From: Pogona vitticeps | Lineage: Eukaryota > Chordata > Lepidosauria > Squamata > Agamidae | NCBI RefSeq assembly: GCF_051106095.1 | Contig: NC_135786.1 | Coordinates: 205,370,001 to 205,434,000 of the forward strand | Direction of reading: 5' to 3' | DNA length: 64,000 nt | In this document: in pieces, positions 28,037 through 39,960 of the stretch | Layout of the letters: every line of letters begins with the position of its first letter | Numbering within the stretch: position 1 is the first letter of the stretch | The notes under the pieces: model-generated | Seen by the model: only the letters and a program-made list of their open reading frames with translations | The model's database searches: none | What the model was told of the DNA's origin: nothing | Made by a program: the position numbers and the translations under genes

Positions 28037-30781
28037 TGTGATAAAGAATACTATTATCAACATAATTTCTACTACATTTTGAGGATTTAAAAGTAATTAT
28101 TCTGTTCACCTTAATAACAACTAGGCACGTCAGAACATTTCAGAGGAAATCAAGATGAAAGAATGTCACTTACCCAGTCAGTCATAGCAAGCAGAGATTT
28201 AAACCTAAATGATTTTACCTGTGCCTACCAGTTTATATATTTACCTTTTAAAAGAGTGGCACTCATAATAGTCTTTATTGGTGATAGTAACCTGACAACT
28301 GAAAGTCAATCTGTACTCTGTCAATGTGGTTATAACATGCAGAACATCCCCCCCTCAAACAATATTTTATTTTAAAATGTATCATTTGCTATTCAAATTA
28401 TTTTGCAGGGGGAAAAAGGTGGTGGCTTACTCCAACTTTAAAAAATAAAATACCACTTCAGTGTTCTACATGTTATGTGTTAGGTTTCCATGTCTACAGC
28501 TGAATTAATAATCAAATATGAAAATTAAGAAGCTGCTAAAAAGAGAGAACATTAGTAACTTTCGAGAATTTAAATGTGACTTAACTAAATCAAGCATATA
28601 AGCCAAAGTTGCTGCCCTGCAAGCAACTATTAAAGAATGTTCATTGGCTGTGGGCAGGGAAGGATGGCATAGGGAGGTAACCAGGTGGTCAACTTTCCTA
28701 TCTTAGATAAAGACTTCCCACATCTATTTCATTTATTAAGAACCCCTGTTCATTCCAATGATTCTGAAGCTTTCTGGCCACTAATGGTACTCCGCACAAT
28801 CTGTGAGCCCAAGCAATTCTTCCTGTTCTAAGGGACAATTTGTTAACCCTAGGAAAACTGTTTTTGAAGCAACATCTTCCTTTTTCATCAGTCTGCTCAT
28901 TCAAGACACACTGCTAATTGTGTCAAGGAATTCAAGGGTTCTCTGTAACATACATTGAGAACTAGAGGATTTAAGACAGCTGGGCTGTACTGTGCCAAAC
29001 AATGGATTAGTTTCTTTCAAAACGTAACAGTATTGTACTTTAGTAATTACGTGATAGATCTTGCCTGTATCAGCTGGAAAGATGTATCAGGTGTTGGGCA
29101 GCTTGTACCCTTGCAGTATTCTGGCGTAGCCTTTTAACACTTCTTTAGAAGTTACACATTTCAGGCAGTTGTGTCCCACTTTCTCTTTCTGTTCAAGTAC
29201 AACTCCCTGCTGTCATTCACCTATCAGTTCCAATACAGTATGGGATATGTGTTAATATATGTAATATTAGCAGGAATTTAGCAACTCCAGTAGCTTAGTC
29301 AGATCACTGATAATTAGATTGTCAAATCAAAGCTCTATGAATTATTGTCAATAATAATATTCTCCAAAAGCCACAATCAAGCAAAATATGAATTCATAAT
29401 TGAAATATTATAGATTTTAAACAAAATGTTAGTGTATTTAAGGTACGAATTATAGATCACATGATCTAGGTCTTAAATTTATTTTAAATATTGTTAACCA
29501 GTGTTTTAACGTAACATCACATTGCTTTCTCTTTCAGACAATAAAGTGTAATTCATTTTTTCTATATGTTTAATAGTTCTATTACATAAACTAATATAGC
29601 ATCCATTTTTATTTTAATTAAACTAGGAGTGTTTAATTTTAAGAAAACTTGCAAGAAAACAAACAGTGGGATATCACCAATAAAATAGGTATTTGTTCTG
29701 ATATACTTTAGCATTGCTTACTGAGTATTGTACAAATTATGAATGAATATATTTTATTTAGAAATGCATTATTGACAGAAATCTATCAATAGTAAAGTGG
29801 CCATTGTCAAGGGCCTGTCAATATTAATGTAATTATGATTAAGAGGATAACATGGATTTTAGCTTTAATACCAAATAACATCTCCTACATTGCTGCTATC
29901 AATATAAGCATTATTGACCTGTTCTGAGGCTCAGAAGTAGATGTATTACCATTAGGCATATTTGTCAATGCATTCTGCCTACAAAAATTCTACATTTAAA
30001 TTTACAGGCTTGTAAACTTTGGCAGCAGAAATGTATGTGTCTGAGCAATCTCTAGGGTGTCATTCCTTCTCCCCCATAATTCTGCTACAATAAACTAATT
30101 TATGTCAATTCGATGTCATTGCCACCTCACTCCCATTCTTTTTTAAAGCATAATTAGCAGAAAACAAATGACATTTTCCTAATGGAGGGTCATAGACACT
30201 CATACTTATGTAAGCTGGCCTTGCATATCTTCAGAATCTAAAGCTCAAGCAAAAAAGATAACAATGTCTAAACCCCTAACATAAGAAGCACAGCTACTGA
30301 AATCCATTAATTGCATTCATGGTTTATGCAACATCTTATTAGTGAAACTCTCCATAAACAACACTGCAACTCATTCAAAGTTCTTATTATCCAAGTGCCT
30401 GCCTTCCTAAGGCCATTTACATCAATGTGATTCTGTTGTAATATGCAAGCGATAATCAGTAATCACTCATCACAGTAAAAATTGTTTCCAGCTGCCAATC
30501 AATGCCACCACATATCCTGCTGGTCACACTGTCTTGCAGAAACATTTCTAGAATCTGGACACCGTAGTTAGAAAGTTTAGGAATATAACAGTCTTCTAGC
30601 AACCTTGAAGATTAACAAATCTATTTGGCATAAGCTTTCACAGATTATAGCCCACTTCTTCAGATATAGTTAGAAACACAGTGTCACTTTACAGCATGAC
30701 CTATTTCTATGTCAGCTCTGCTTGCCCAGAATATGGCAGTACTAGTTGTTTTTCAAATCAAGATTAACATAAATATTAGTA
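28037..30781. other. Repeat-poor PEX2 intron segment
   Basis: About 2.7 kb upstream of the PEX2 coding exon with almost no recognisable transposons. The only repeat trace is near 30585-30665 (ggcataagctttcacagatt, agcccacttcttcagat), which matches a widespread sauropsid repeat. It is very AT-rich with many TAAT/ATTA cores, especially at 29230-30480. No coding exon can be supported. Confidence 0.55.
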
Positions 30782-31198
30782 CAGTGGTGCCCCGCTTAAC
30801 GATTACCCCGCTCCATGATGAATCTGCTCCACAACGATGTTTTTGTGATTGCTTTTGCGATCGCAAAACAATGTTTTAATAGGAAAAATAGCTTGACAAT
30901 GATCGGTTCCCTGCTTCGGGAACCGATTTTTCGCTTTACGCCGATCTAAAAACAGCTGATCGTCGGGTTTCAAAATGGCCACCTGCTGTGCAAAATGGCT
31001 CCCCGCTGTTTTCAAGACTGCTTTTTCACTTTACAAGCACCAGAAAATGGTCGCTGGACAATCAGGTATTTCACCCATTAGAACGGATTAACCGGTTTCT
31101 AATGCATTCTAATGGGCTTTTTACTTTCGCTTGACGACGATTTCATTCTATAGTGATTTTGCTGGAACGGATTATCGTCGTCAAGCGGGCCACCACTG
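30782..31198 (+). mobile_element. TA-flanked MITE with 'CAGTGGTGCCCCGCTTAACG' ends
   Basis: The ends CAGTGGTGCCCCGCTTAACG and GTCAAGCGGGCCACCACTG are inverted repeats, flanked by TA at 30780-30781 and 31199-31200. Internal hairpins include gcttttgcgatcgcaaaac and cggttccctgcttcgggaaccg. CpG content is high for the region. The termini are related to the 12773 element, and probably share a transposase source of pogo/Tigger type. It has no coding region. Confidence 0.85.
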
Positions 31199-31200
31199 TA

Positions 31201-31795
31201 CATATTTAGTGGACACAGACACTAAACCTCGGTTCAGGGCAACACATCAGATCTTCCTATCATAGGCAGTGGCAAATAAGATGCAGGGAGTGGAGTTTAG
31301 AATGCTTATTTTCCAGTAAATGAAGTCCAGTTCTACATGAGAGGAGTACAGGCATAATTTTGATATTAAACAAAGATTAATATTGTAAATAGACTATATG
31401 CACCTTGTGGAGGAAAGAATAAAACTGTATGCATTTTTTGTGGAGCCAGGTGTAAAATACTTGAATTGTTACAACTCGATAACCCAAGTTAACAAGCTTG
31501 GGGAGGGGCTCAGAAAACCACTTGCATCATACGGTCCATCTCAGACCTGGCTTATAGGCTAGCCACAGTGTTATATTCCTCACCTCCTGCCTTGGTCCAC
31601 TACTGGGAAACAAGGAGATGTGTTCCATTGATTTCAATGGCCTACTTTCTCTAGTGGGTACCCAGGCTGAGAAGACAGGACAACCCAGGATGTGGCACCA
31701 CAGTAAAGCAGACAGGGAGAAACTGGTGGCCACAAAGGCCACCAGGCAACTCCATGCACGAACCAAAGTAAGAACAGTGGACTGTTAAGTATTGC
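31201..31795. other. Intronic/intergenic, no gene recognised
   Basis: About 0.6 kb with no coding or repeat signature I can support. Confidence 0.5.
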
Positions 31796-32533
31796 CTTGG
31801 CGGGAAATTCAAATTTCTAACAGTAGGTGGCGACGAGGCTGCTTCTTTGTAGCTCTTTTGCCTCAGCAGTTAGAGAGTGTGCGATCGGAGAAGGCTGCCT
31901 GGTAAGGTAAGGTGCTCTTTTTTGCTTTTTAAAAACTGTTCTGGGTGTTTTTGCAGCATGGTTTTGGGCTGGAGGGGTTATGTTTCTGTGCTGTGATGGG
32001 TCTTGGGGGGTTTGTTTTTTGTTTTCCCCCATTTCTGATGGGTCTTGGGGGTTTGGTTGCTTTTTGGAGTGTTTTCCCCCCATTTCTGATGGGTCTTGCG
32101 GGTTTGTTTGTTGGTCTTTGCTTTTTCCCCATTTCTGATCTGTCTTGCATGCTTCGCTTGCTTTTTGCATTGCTCTTTCCCCATTTCCAATCTGTCTTTC
32201 ATGCTTCATTTGCTTTTTCAATTGCTTTCCCCCCATTTCTGATCTGTCTTGCATGCTTCGCTTGCTTTTTGAATTGCTCTTTCCTTATTTTTGATCTGTC
32301 TTGCATGCTTCGTTTGCTTTTTGCATTGGTTTCCCCCATTTCCATCTGTCTCGCATGCTCTGCTTGCTTTTCTCACCCCCCCCCCTTCGGCCAGAAGGGA
32401 TTAATCACGTTTCCGATGGGTGTGATTTTTTCCCTTCGGCCAGAACGGATTAATTGCATTTCAATGGGAAATGGTGCTTCGATTTACGCCCATCTTCCGG
32501 AACAGATTAAGTTCGTAAGTCAAGGCACCACCG
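31796..32533 (-). mobile_element. 5'-incomplete relative of the 12773 DNA transposon with internal minisatellite
   Basis: The right end 'gttcgtaagtcaaggcacca' then CCG is followed by TA (32534-32535) and matches the 12773 element in reverse complement, as does its subterminal region (aagcaccatttcccattg on minus). The left part shares 'gggaaattcaaa' and 'ttctttgtagctct' with the other end of the 12773 copy, but about 120 terminal bases are missing. The centre (31970-32380) is a pyrimidine-rich tandem array. The 197-codon plus-strand frame is a repeat artefact. Confidence 0.7.
31970..32380. repeat. Minisatellite, about 52-bp units, 7-8 copies
   Basis: The repeated core is 'ccccatttctgatctgtctt', followed by 'gcatgcttcgcttgcttttt'. 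Units drift from 'gatgggtcttgggggtttg' on the left to 'gatctgtcttgcatgcttc' on the right. It lies wholly inside the transposon at 31796-32533. Confidence 0.85.
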
Positions 32534-32535
32534 TA

Positions 32536-35388
32536 TAGAAAAATCCCTGAATTATGGTATTCAACATGAAGACTCAGGAGTGCAGTTTAACAAATGTTGA
32601 AGTAGCTTCAGAGATTTACCTTATTTGTAGTCTTAAAATGTATTGGATACTGTTTACATGTCTCTCAATAAGCATTCTAAGAAGTGTAGATCCTATGGCT
32701 AAAGGTTAGACCTATGACCTCTGCTGAAAAAAAATCCATACTCATCACCATACTCTGAACAAAGCAAAAAAAAAATTGAACACAAATATTGTTCTTACTA
32801 TTCATGGCAAACTGCACTTTTATGGAAGATGATGGATAAATATTCCTAGTTCCTTATGTGAATAATTTCATTGAATGTTGAAGTTTGATTAAACCTCCAC
32901 AGGAATTTAATCAGATACAAGAAAGTACAGAAACAGATGGAAGGAAATACATTTAATAAGCAAATGGACCTAATCCTGTAGCTCCAGTTGTCCACAATGT
33001 TCCACATAAATTGAGACTTTGATTCTGTGGAATAATGTTTTGACATTTAAATCTAAGAGAACTCATTGTATGATTGCATACAGTGCTCTTGATCATCCAA
33101 TTATAATGAACTCAACTACCAAAACCACATCACCCTATATTTTATGCACTCCATAAAAACAGATTCTATAGTAATGCGTGTCAATGAAACAGTTGTTAGC
33201 CCATGCTCGCTGTCTTTCTTCACACCCATATACATGCACATGTGTGATTCTAATGACCTAACAGTATTTTGATTCAGACATAGAGATGTGCACAAAATTA
33301 CTTAACTTTTGTGACTGACACAACATAAGAAAGATGTTCTCACCCCCCCCCCTTTTTTAATAAGGATAACAGGGCTTATGGGAGGCTTATATTGTACACT
33401 TTTTAGCTCACTCAAATCTTTATCTTAAGGAAATAATTTAAGGGAAGTACCATGGGCTTTGAAAGGAAATTAAAATGTGCCTACTAATGTAGCATTAATT
33501 TCCTTATAGCATTTTTGCTTGGATCAAGACTGAGCACTGTGCAGTGGGCATGCTTGGAATATGTTATTTCAAACTGGTATTTCCTTTCTTGCATATGTTA
33601 CCACATTTAACGGTTCTGAGATATTCCTTCTGAGAAATGAATGAAACAGGTGTGCAACATACACACATATATGAAGACCAGCTCTTTGGGTATCACTGAG
33701 TTTTCAGAATGTATGCGTGTGTTAATGGTGCATCCTAGTAAACAATATGCAGTGGAATACTAATTTTCCACACTATAACTAGATATATAAAGTTCTATTC
33801 AACACATGAATGAGGCATCCACTTTATTGTTTATCACCACTAACATCAATAAAGGCTCCTGCTAAGGTTTCTGTTTGGATGTACTGGGGGAAAACCAGTC
33901 TTACAAACATCCTTTTGCCTTCCTCAGCCAACTCTCCCAGATCCACACTGGACCATCCAGAGTCAATGGTGACTCTAATCAACCTGAGTGCTTGTTCACA
34001 AGGGGATGGCACACACCCATTTCTCCCAGCCTGTGTCTGCTCAATAGAACTGGACTGTGTAAGAAGTCCCTCAAATGGCCTCATGGCTATTGCTCAACTC
34101 ACTTTTTGTATATCTACTGTGACATTCTTAAACATGATCTGAATCTGTGAGTATAGTTCTCACCTTCACTTACTGGCTTTTTGCTATAAACAAGACTTCA
34201 AAACAACAACAACAACAACAGTGATCTCTTATGGACATTCACTAAAAGAAAGAAAAATCTTTGACAACACAATCCCATGCATCTCTACTAAAAGTCCCAA
34301 TGATCTGTACATATCCACTGAGGTCCCAAAGAGTTCATGAAGTATACTCCTATGTAAGTGGGTTTACGATGGTAGCCTAAACAGCTGTTAAATTCTTCTT
34401 CCTCGTGTATCCCAACTTTCTTCAGATTAGAAGCAGAAAATCAACTTCCTCATAGTTATTTTGGTGCGAGGTAAAACAGTTCTTCTCCAAAGTTTTCAAA
34501 AATCTGTGGTATCAATATTTAGAACAAATGTATCTGATTTTTTTTAGTTAGGGTTTATTTTAGTTATTTTATACCAGAATTTTTAATGCCCTGTTCTTTT
34601 ATGATGTTTTCCAATTGTTTCCAATGCTTCCACTGCTCCTTTAGGATGGTGGAAAAAAAATACAGACATACTGCTAATACCTCAGTCCAAGACTTTGGAG
34701 AACTCCTCCCAACAGTTTCACGGAGATGTTCAAAAGCATGGGGGTCAAGACAGAACTGTTGAGTTTATACAAAGGGGTAGAACAGTGTTACCTTCTGAGT
34801 TTATCCTGTTCCTCAAAGCACTGGAGCCAAGAAAAAACTTCTGCCAACACGTCCCACCTCAGTATGCAGAAAAAACTAGAAGTTATGGTATCAAATAGGA
34901 CTGAGAACATCAGAAAAACCAATATGGTCAAATTCACTGTGATCCACACATTCACAAGTGATCTATCAAGGTGGCCAAGACAATTTCTACTTAAAGCCAG
35001 AATGGATCAGATTCAATGTCTTCCAAGACTGCTAGAGGTAACATGATGCTTTAAAATTTGACCGGAATCCAAGTGGTAGTTCCAGCTATGTTATATCCAA
35101 TGAATCAATGGACTTTACTGTGCTGACTGACCATACCACAGGTGATTCAATGGGTCTCATCTGATGGAGGCAGCAATTAGATTTAGGCATTTGCTCATGA
35201 AAGATAAATTTGAAAAAGGGTAATCACTGCTAATATAGCAGAATCTAGAATGTTCGTCTTCAGTAATGATTTCACTATAATGATATCAAAGAGCAAAGTA
35301 TCTTTCACTAAGCAACTCCATGCAAATTTCTGAGATATTGCAGGACTCCTTGAAAGCAAAATTCTTTGTGAATATGAACATCAACCAT
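32536..35388. other. Intronic/intergenic, no gene recognised
   Basis: Single-copy-looking AT-rich DNA. A short (AAC)n run at about 34203-34220 may be a retroelement tail. The frames at 33810-34150 and 34695-35046 have no family resemblance. Confidence 0.5.
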
Positions 35389-35843
35389 TGTGACGTTTGC
35401 CCCTCGAGGCCCCTGTTTGTCTTCCAAACACAGAGCACACAAAGGCAAACCAAACAACTTTTCACGTGCTGCCACCAGTTGATCACTAAATCAATGTACT
35501 TTACTTAGGAAAGATGAAGGTCCATCCAGTTTTCACTTTTTCTTAAAACAGACTTATTAATTACAGATGTTTCTTTAATAATTCATAAGTATTTACTTCA
35601 GGTTCATCAAGCATCAATCTTCTATTTAAATCTCACAGGTTATTATTCACCCCTTAGACTAATCACACCTCAAATCTCCCAACTCTCTCTCTCTCTCTCT
35701 CTCTAACTCTGACTGAACTCTTGACTGACTCCTCCTCTCAGGCTCTGCCTTTTAACCTCTCTCTCGGCTCGGCCTCTCCACCTCATCAGCATAAAATATG
35801 AATAATACATGACTTATTTAGCATAATAAGGGTGAACGCTACA
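35389..35843 (-). mobile_element. Fossil LTR (3' LTR-like) of an LTR retroelement
   Basis: The unit has TG...CA boundaries (TGTGACGTTTG to GAACGCTACA on plus). Read on minus it starts TGTAGCGTTC. A purine-rich tract 'aaggggggaggta' abuts it on the upstream side (about 35844-35857), as expected of a polypurine tract before a 3' LTR. It resembles 37426-37876 at perhaps 60-65% by eye, including the shared 'gctgccacca' block. It looks old. The class (Gypsy or ERV) is not determined. Confidence 0.7.
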
Positions 35844-36215
35844 TACCTCCCCCCTTAAATATGTTTGTTTGGGAGGGGAAACACATTTTCCATCACAAAC
35901 AAACATGCATCATTGCATGAAACTTTACTTACCATCTGGCACACTTCTGTAAGCAATACCACATTTATGATAACAATCACAATACCTTTTTACACTAAAC
36001 ATTCCACTACAATTCAATAATATTCTTTACCTTATCATTTACACTGAGGTATTAGCAGCATGTTTATATCACAATCAGGAAACTTTTACATAGATAATTA
36101 ACCACTAAAATAATAGTCAATTCCGATTTATTTTAAAAGTCCTTGCATCCTTCACGTTTCTGTTCATCAATTCAATTTTTCAATTATTCAATTTTTCACC
36201 ACTATTTACCAACAG
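35844..36215 (-). mobile_element. Probable internal 3' remnant of the LTR element
   Basis: The sequence next to the polypurine tract is AT-rich and noncoding, and ends at the BovB copy. It is assigned only by position. It is a broken fragment. Confidence 0.35.
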
Positions 36216-36221
36216 AACATT

Positions 36222-37425
36222 TATTCGTCGTCGTTTAGTCGTATCTGACTCTTTGTGACCCCATGGACCAAAGCACGCCAGGCCCTCCTATCTTCCACTG
36301 CCTCCTGGAGATGTGTCAAATTCATGTTGGTTGCTTCAATGACACAGTCCAACCATCTCATCCTCTGTCGTCCCCTTCTCCTCTTGCCTTCACACTTTCC
36401 CAACATCAAGGTCTTTTCCAAGGAGTCTTCTCTTCTCATGAGATGGCCAAAGTACTGGAGCCTCAGCTTCAGGATCTGTCCTTCCAGTGAGCACTCAGGG
36501 TTGATTTATTTATTTATTTATTTGATTTATACCCTGCCTATCTGGTCGGTGAGGACCACTCTAGGCGGCTAGAGAATTTCCTTTAGAATTGATAGGTTTG
36601 TTCTCCTTGCAGTCCAGGGGACTCTCAAGAGCCTCCTCCAGCACCACAATTTAAAGGCATCAATTCTTCGGCGGTCAGTTTTCTTTACGGTCCAGCTCTC
36701 ACTTCCATACATCACGACAGGAAAAACCATAGCTGTGACTATTCGGATTTTTGTTGGCAAGGTGATGTCTCTGCTTTTCAAGATGCTATCAAGGTTTGTC
36801 ATCGCTTTCCTCCCAAGAAGCAGGCTTCTTTTAATTTCGTGTCTGCTGTGTCCATCTGCAGTGATCATGGAGCCCAAGAAAGTAAAATCTGTCACTGCCT
36901 CCATATCTTCCCCTTCTATTTGCCAGGAGGTGATGGGACCAGTGGCCATGATCTTAGTTTTTTTGATGTTGAGTTTCAGACCGTTTTTCACACTCTCCTC
37001 TTTCACCCTCATTACAAGGTTCTTTAATTCCTCCTCATTTTCTGCCATCAGAGTGGTATCATCAGCATATCGGAGGTTGTTAATATTTCTTCCGGCAATC
37101 TTAATTCCGGTTTCGGATTCTTCCAGTCCAGCCTTCCGCATGATGTATTCTGCATATAAGTTAAATAAGCCGGGGGACAATATACAGCCTTGTCATACTC
37201 CTTTCCCAATTCTGAACCAATCAGTTCTTCCATATCCAGTTCTAACTGTTGCTTCCTGTCCCACATATAGGCTTCTCAGGAGATAGATAAGGTGGTCAGG
37301 CACTCCCATTTCTTTAAGGACTTGCCATAGTTTGCTGTGGTCCACACAGTCAAAGGCTTTTGCATAGTCAATGAAGCAGAAGTAGATATTTTTCTGGAAC
37401 TCTCTGGCTTTCTCCATAATCCAGC
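36222..37425 (-). mobile_element. BovB (RTE) LINE with recognisable reverse transcriptase
   Basis: The minus strand reads through one RT frame from 37417 to 36569. It gives NIYFCFIDYAKAFDCVDHSK (palm motif), then a single in-frame TGA in the GVRQGC block (probably CpG decay of CGA), then NNLRYADDTTLMAENEEELK with the catalytic YADD at about 37058-37069. HEIKRSLLLGRKAMTNLDSI and VVMYGSESWTVKKTDRRRID follow. The endonuclease half is missing. The 3' end (gtgaccccatggaccaaagc on plus) is near 36222. A roughly 65-bp L2-like tail interrupts it at 36508-36572. BovB is well known for horizontal transfer between squamates and ruminants. Confidence 0.93.
36508..36572 (-). mobile_element. L2-like LINE tail inserted in BovB
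   Basis: (ATTT)n followed by 'ataccctgcctatctggtcg' and 'gaggaccactctaggcggct' is the same 3' end as at 43020-43075. It splits the BovB phrase 'gggttgattt...cctttagaat', so this very short, heavily 5'-truncated insertion is younger than that BovB. Confidence 0.8.
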
Positions 37426-37876
37426 TGTGGCGTTCACCCTCGTGCCCCTTGCTTGACCGTCAAGCCTCAGAGCACATGAAGGCAAACAATCCCCTCTTTT
37501 ACACTGCTGCCACCAGGTGATCACTAAATCAACATAACTTCAGGAAGATTCAGGTCCACACTTCAAGGTCTTTTAAATAGAACTTTTGTTTATTGATTAC
37601 AGAAACTTAAACTGATTCACGAAGTTCTTCTGTAGGTAAAGTTATTATTAATAACAACCTTCTATTAGATAATACACTCATAATTCTAATCACTCCTCAG
37701 AATTGCCCAAACTCCACACTCTATCCCCTTCTCTCACACTCCACTCTTACTGACCGACTCTGTTACTCTTACTGACTTATAGCCTCTCTTGGCTCCGCCT
37801 CTCAGCAACATGAATATGCATGAACCATTACATAACAAAACATGAACCATTGACCTAAAAAATGGGGAACGCTACA
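37426..37876 (-). mobile_element. Fossil LTR abutting BovB
   Basis: It has TG...CA boundaries (TGTGGCGTTCACC to GGGAACGCTACA on plus) and an AATAAA on the minus strand within it (in 'caataaacaaaagttc'). A TATA-like 'gaggctataagtcag' lies upstream of that. It is related to 35389-35843 but too different to be its pair. I see no target duplication. It directly borders the truncated BovB frame. Probably a solo LTR of moderate to old age. Confidence 0.7.
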
Positions 37877-39409
37877 CATGCCCTTCAATATGTACCAGTG
37901 CTTAATTTCATGTAAAAAATGCTTTAAAAACATGTTTTGGAACTTACACTCCCAGGTCTCTAAGTGTTATTATTTATGCATATAGGCGGGTAACCTTGGG
38001 AGAAAGGTGCAAGGGAAGGTGCTTGCCTCTTTCAGCCCTGAACTCTAATTTTATTCCTTGTCAAGGACAGAGATAAACACACAACCAGATAGTAAGGAAA
38101 ACGGCTTCTTTATCTAGGTCCTTCCTTCTTGTATTTTTTTAAATGTTGTTCAATCCACATAAACTTTTTTTTAGCTTCTTGATGTCTCTTGTGATCTGCA
38201 TTAGTGCATTTCAAACTTTGAGGAGTTTCCACCTACTTTTTTTCTAGGCTTCCAAGTATCACTGCATGTGATGTTATGGATTAACGGATAGGCACATACC
38301 CACAAGGAAAATGTGCCATTCTACTGTACTAGTGTTGGTATACGCATAGCATAATCTCACATGCAACGATGTAGCTTTGTCCCACTCTGGCAAAGTTCAT
38401 GTGGATGTTCTTCAGCATGTGTACAGGCTTCTAAACATAAAGAAGATTATTCTCCAGCAGTAATGGTGGACTGTTATTAAATTCCGTTCCCAGCATTTCT
38501 CACCAGTAGCCAAACTGCCTCGGATTGATGGAAGTTGCTGTGCAAGAGCGTCAAAGGGACTGTACTTTGTTCACCCGTCTTGTATAACCCCGCTTATGGT
38601 AACTGTTGTTATATTAAACAATACAAGCTTCCTAGGCAGCAATGATGCAGATATCTCATACCGCACCTCAAAAGGCCTGCCTAAGAAGAATCTCATCTAT
38701 TGCTTTACTGTTTTCTGAGCCATTTCAGTTGGTCTTGGCCTTCCAAATCTTTTCAACTTTGATTCTCAGACTATTGATGTACTACCTTGGACTCTGGAAT
38801 TTGAAATGCAAAACCCCAGAAGGGGCAATGGTTGAAGATAATCACACCAAACTGAAATCTCAACACAGTGATAGATATATAACTGTTTAAAATAACATGT
38901 TCAACAACTGTTGCTAATTCCCTCATCCGTCAAAACTATCATATGTCCCTAAGGTGTGTAGCGGTTAATGCCAGGCTTAAACTAATGAAGTCCTGTTTCA
39001 GTTTCCCTTCCCTACTTCGTGGCTGACTTTGCGTCAATGTCTAACTCACAATCCTAGCCTGCTTCACAGAGGAAAAGTGATGGTGACAATGGTAAAGGAT
39101 CATGCTTATCGCCATCTACATTGTGCTTAAGCGCTTTGATGAAAGGTGATAGTAGAAAGGTCGAGCCATCAATACAACAGCAGCTACACTGCAGGCAAAA
39201 GTTCAACAGGTAAGGAGGTCGTCCTTCACCCCTGGTCATGCAGAGGTTGTGGACTTCAATTCCCAGTATCCTTGACGGCTGCTATCCACGCATCTGGAGC
39301 CGTCTGAAGCAAATGTATAAAACAGGTGGAGGAGCAGGAACTGAGGACCATTGAGGAAAGGCTTTTTCTAAATTATTATTTTAAAAAGAGGAGAGAGCCC
39401 TCTTGTCAC
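37877..39409. other. Upstream flank or intron, no gene recognised
   Basis: About 1.5 kb of single-copy-looking DNA between the LTR and the CpG island. The open frames are short. A piece near 39245-39290 (gtggacttcaattcccagta) matches the dispersed palindromic repeat noted at 53935. Confidence 0.5.
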
Positions 39410-39960
39410 GCTTATGCTCGTTAAAAATTTTGGGAAGGGGAGGCACCCTGTCCACACCAGAAAGAAAGAAAGGGGGGGGGGGGTCTTGTCTGGTTCTCGG
39501 GCACAACCAGACCCGTCGTCCCGTGAAACGTGAACTGCGACTAGAGGCGCCGTCCTCTCACTCTCTCGCTGTCCCACCGGGCCCGCCCCCCCGCCGCCCC
39601 CCCCCCCTCAGCCCTCTCTCTCACCTCATATACTGACCTGCCGCTCTTTTCCTGAGCGGGGGGGGCTACTCCGGGTGGCATAACCTCCCTCTCCCCCGTC
39701 GTGCGCGGCCCAGAAAGGGGCGGGGAAAGCGGCGAGAAGAAATTGGGTGACCCGGATTTCACATCGAACACAGAGTTCTCCCTCTGAGATGCCTAGAGAG
39801 GCCGAGCTTGATTTCCCCCCCCCCCGCCCATCTCATCTCTACGGCGCTGCATTATTACCACTGCTAGGGGAACCGACAAGCTTACATCTGATAAGAAACA
39901 GGAAGAACTAGTGAGAGTCCTTGCAATTTCCTAGAGCGGCCGCTCGTGGCGTGTCAGCTT
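39410..39960 (-). promoter_or_regulatory. PEX2: CpG island, candidate PEX2 promoter and first exon
   Basis: This is the densest GC/CpG stretch in the window, with a GC box (ggggcgggg at about 39718-39726) and no TATA box, as is usual for a housekeeping gene such as PEX2. On the minus strand two donor-like sites lie just inside: ATGAG|GTGAGA with the exon end at 39625, and GGCAG|GTCAGT with the exon end at 39638. A transcript spliced from here to 28035 would span about 11.6 kb. The link to PEX2 is inference from strand, distance and lack of another gene. G/C runs at about 39472-39483 and 39583-39607 are low complexity. Confidence 0.6.

Noticed and set aside
28019-28063. Upstream in-frame ATG extending PEX2 by 15 residues
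   Set aside because: The extension lies across and upstream of the splice acceptor, and MASR at 28018 matches the family start with a strong Kozak context.
31945-32538. 197-codon plus-strand open frame with repeated FPPFLMGL-like units
   Set aside because: It reads through the 52-bp minisatellite within a transposon and includes the transposon terminus.
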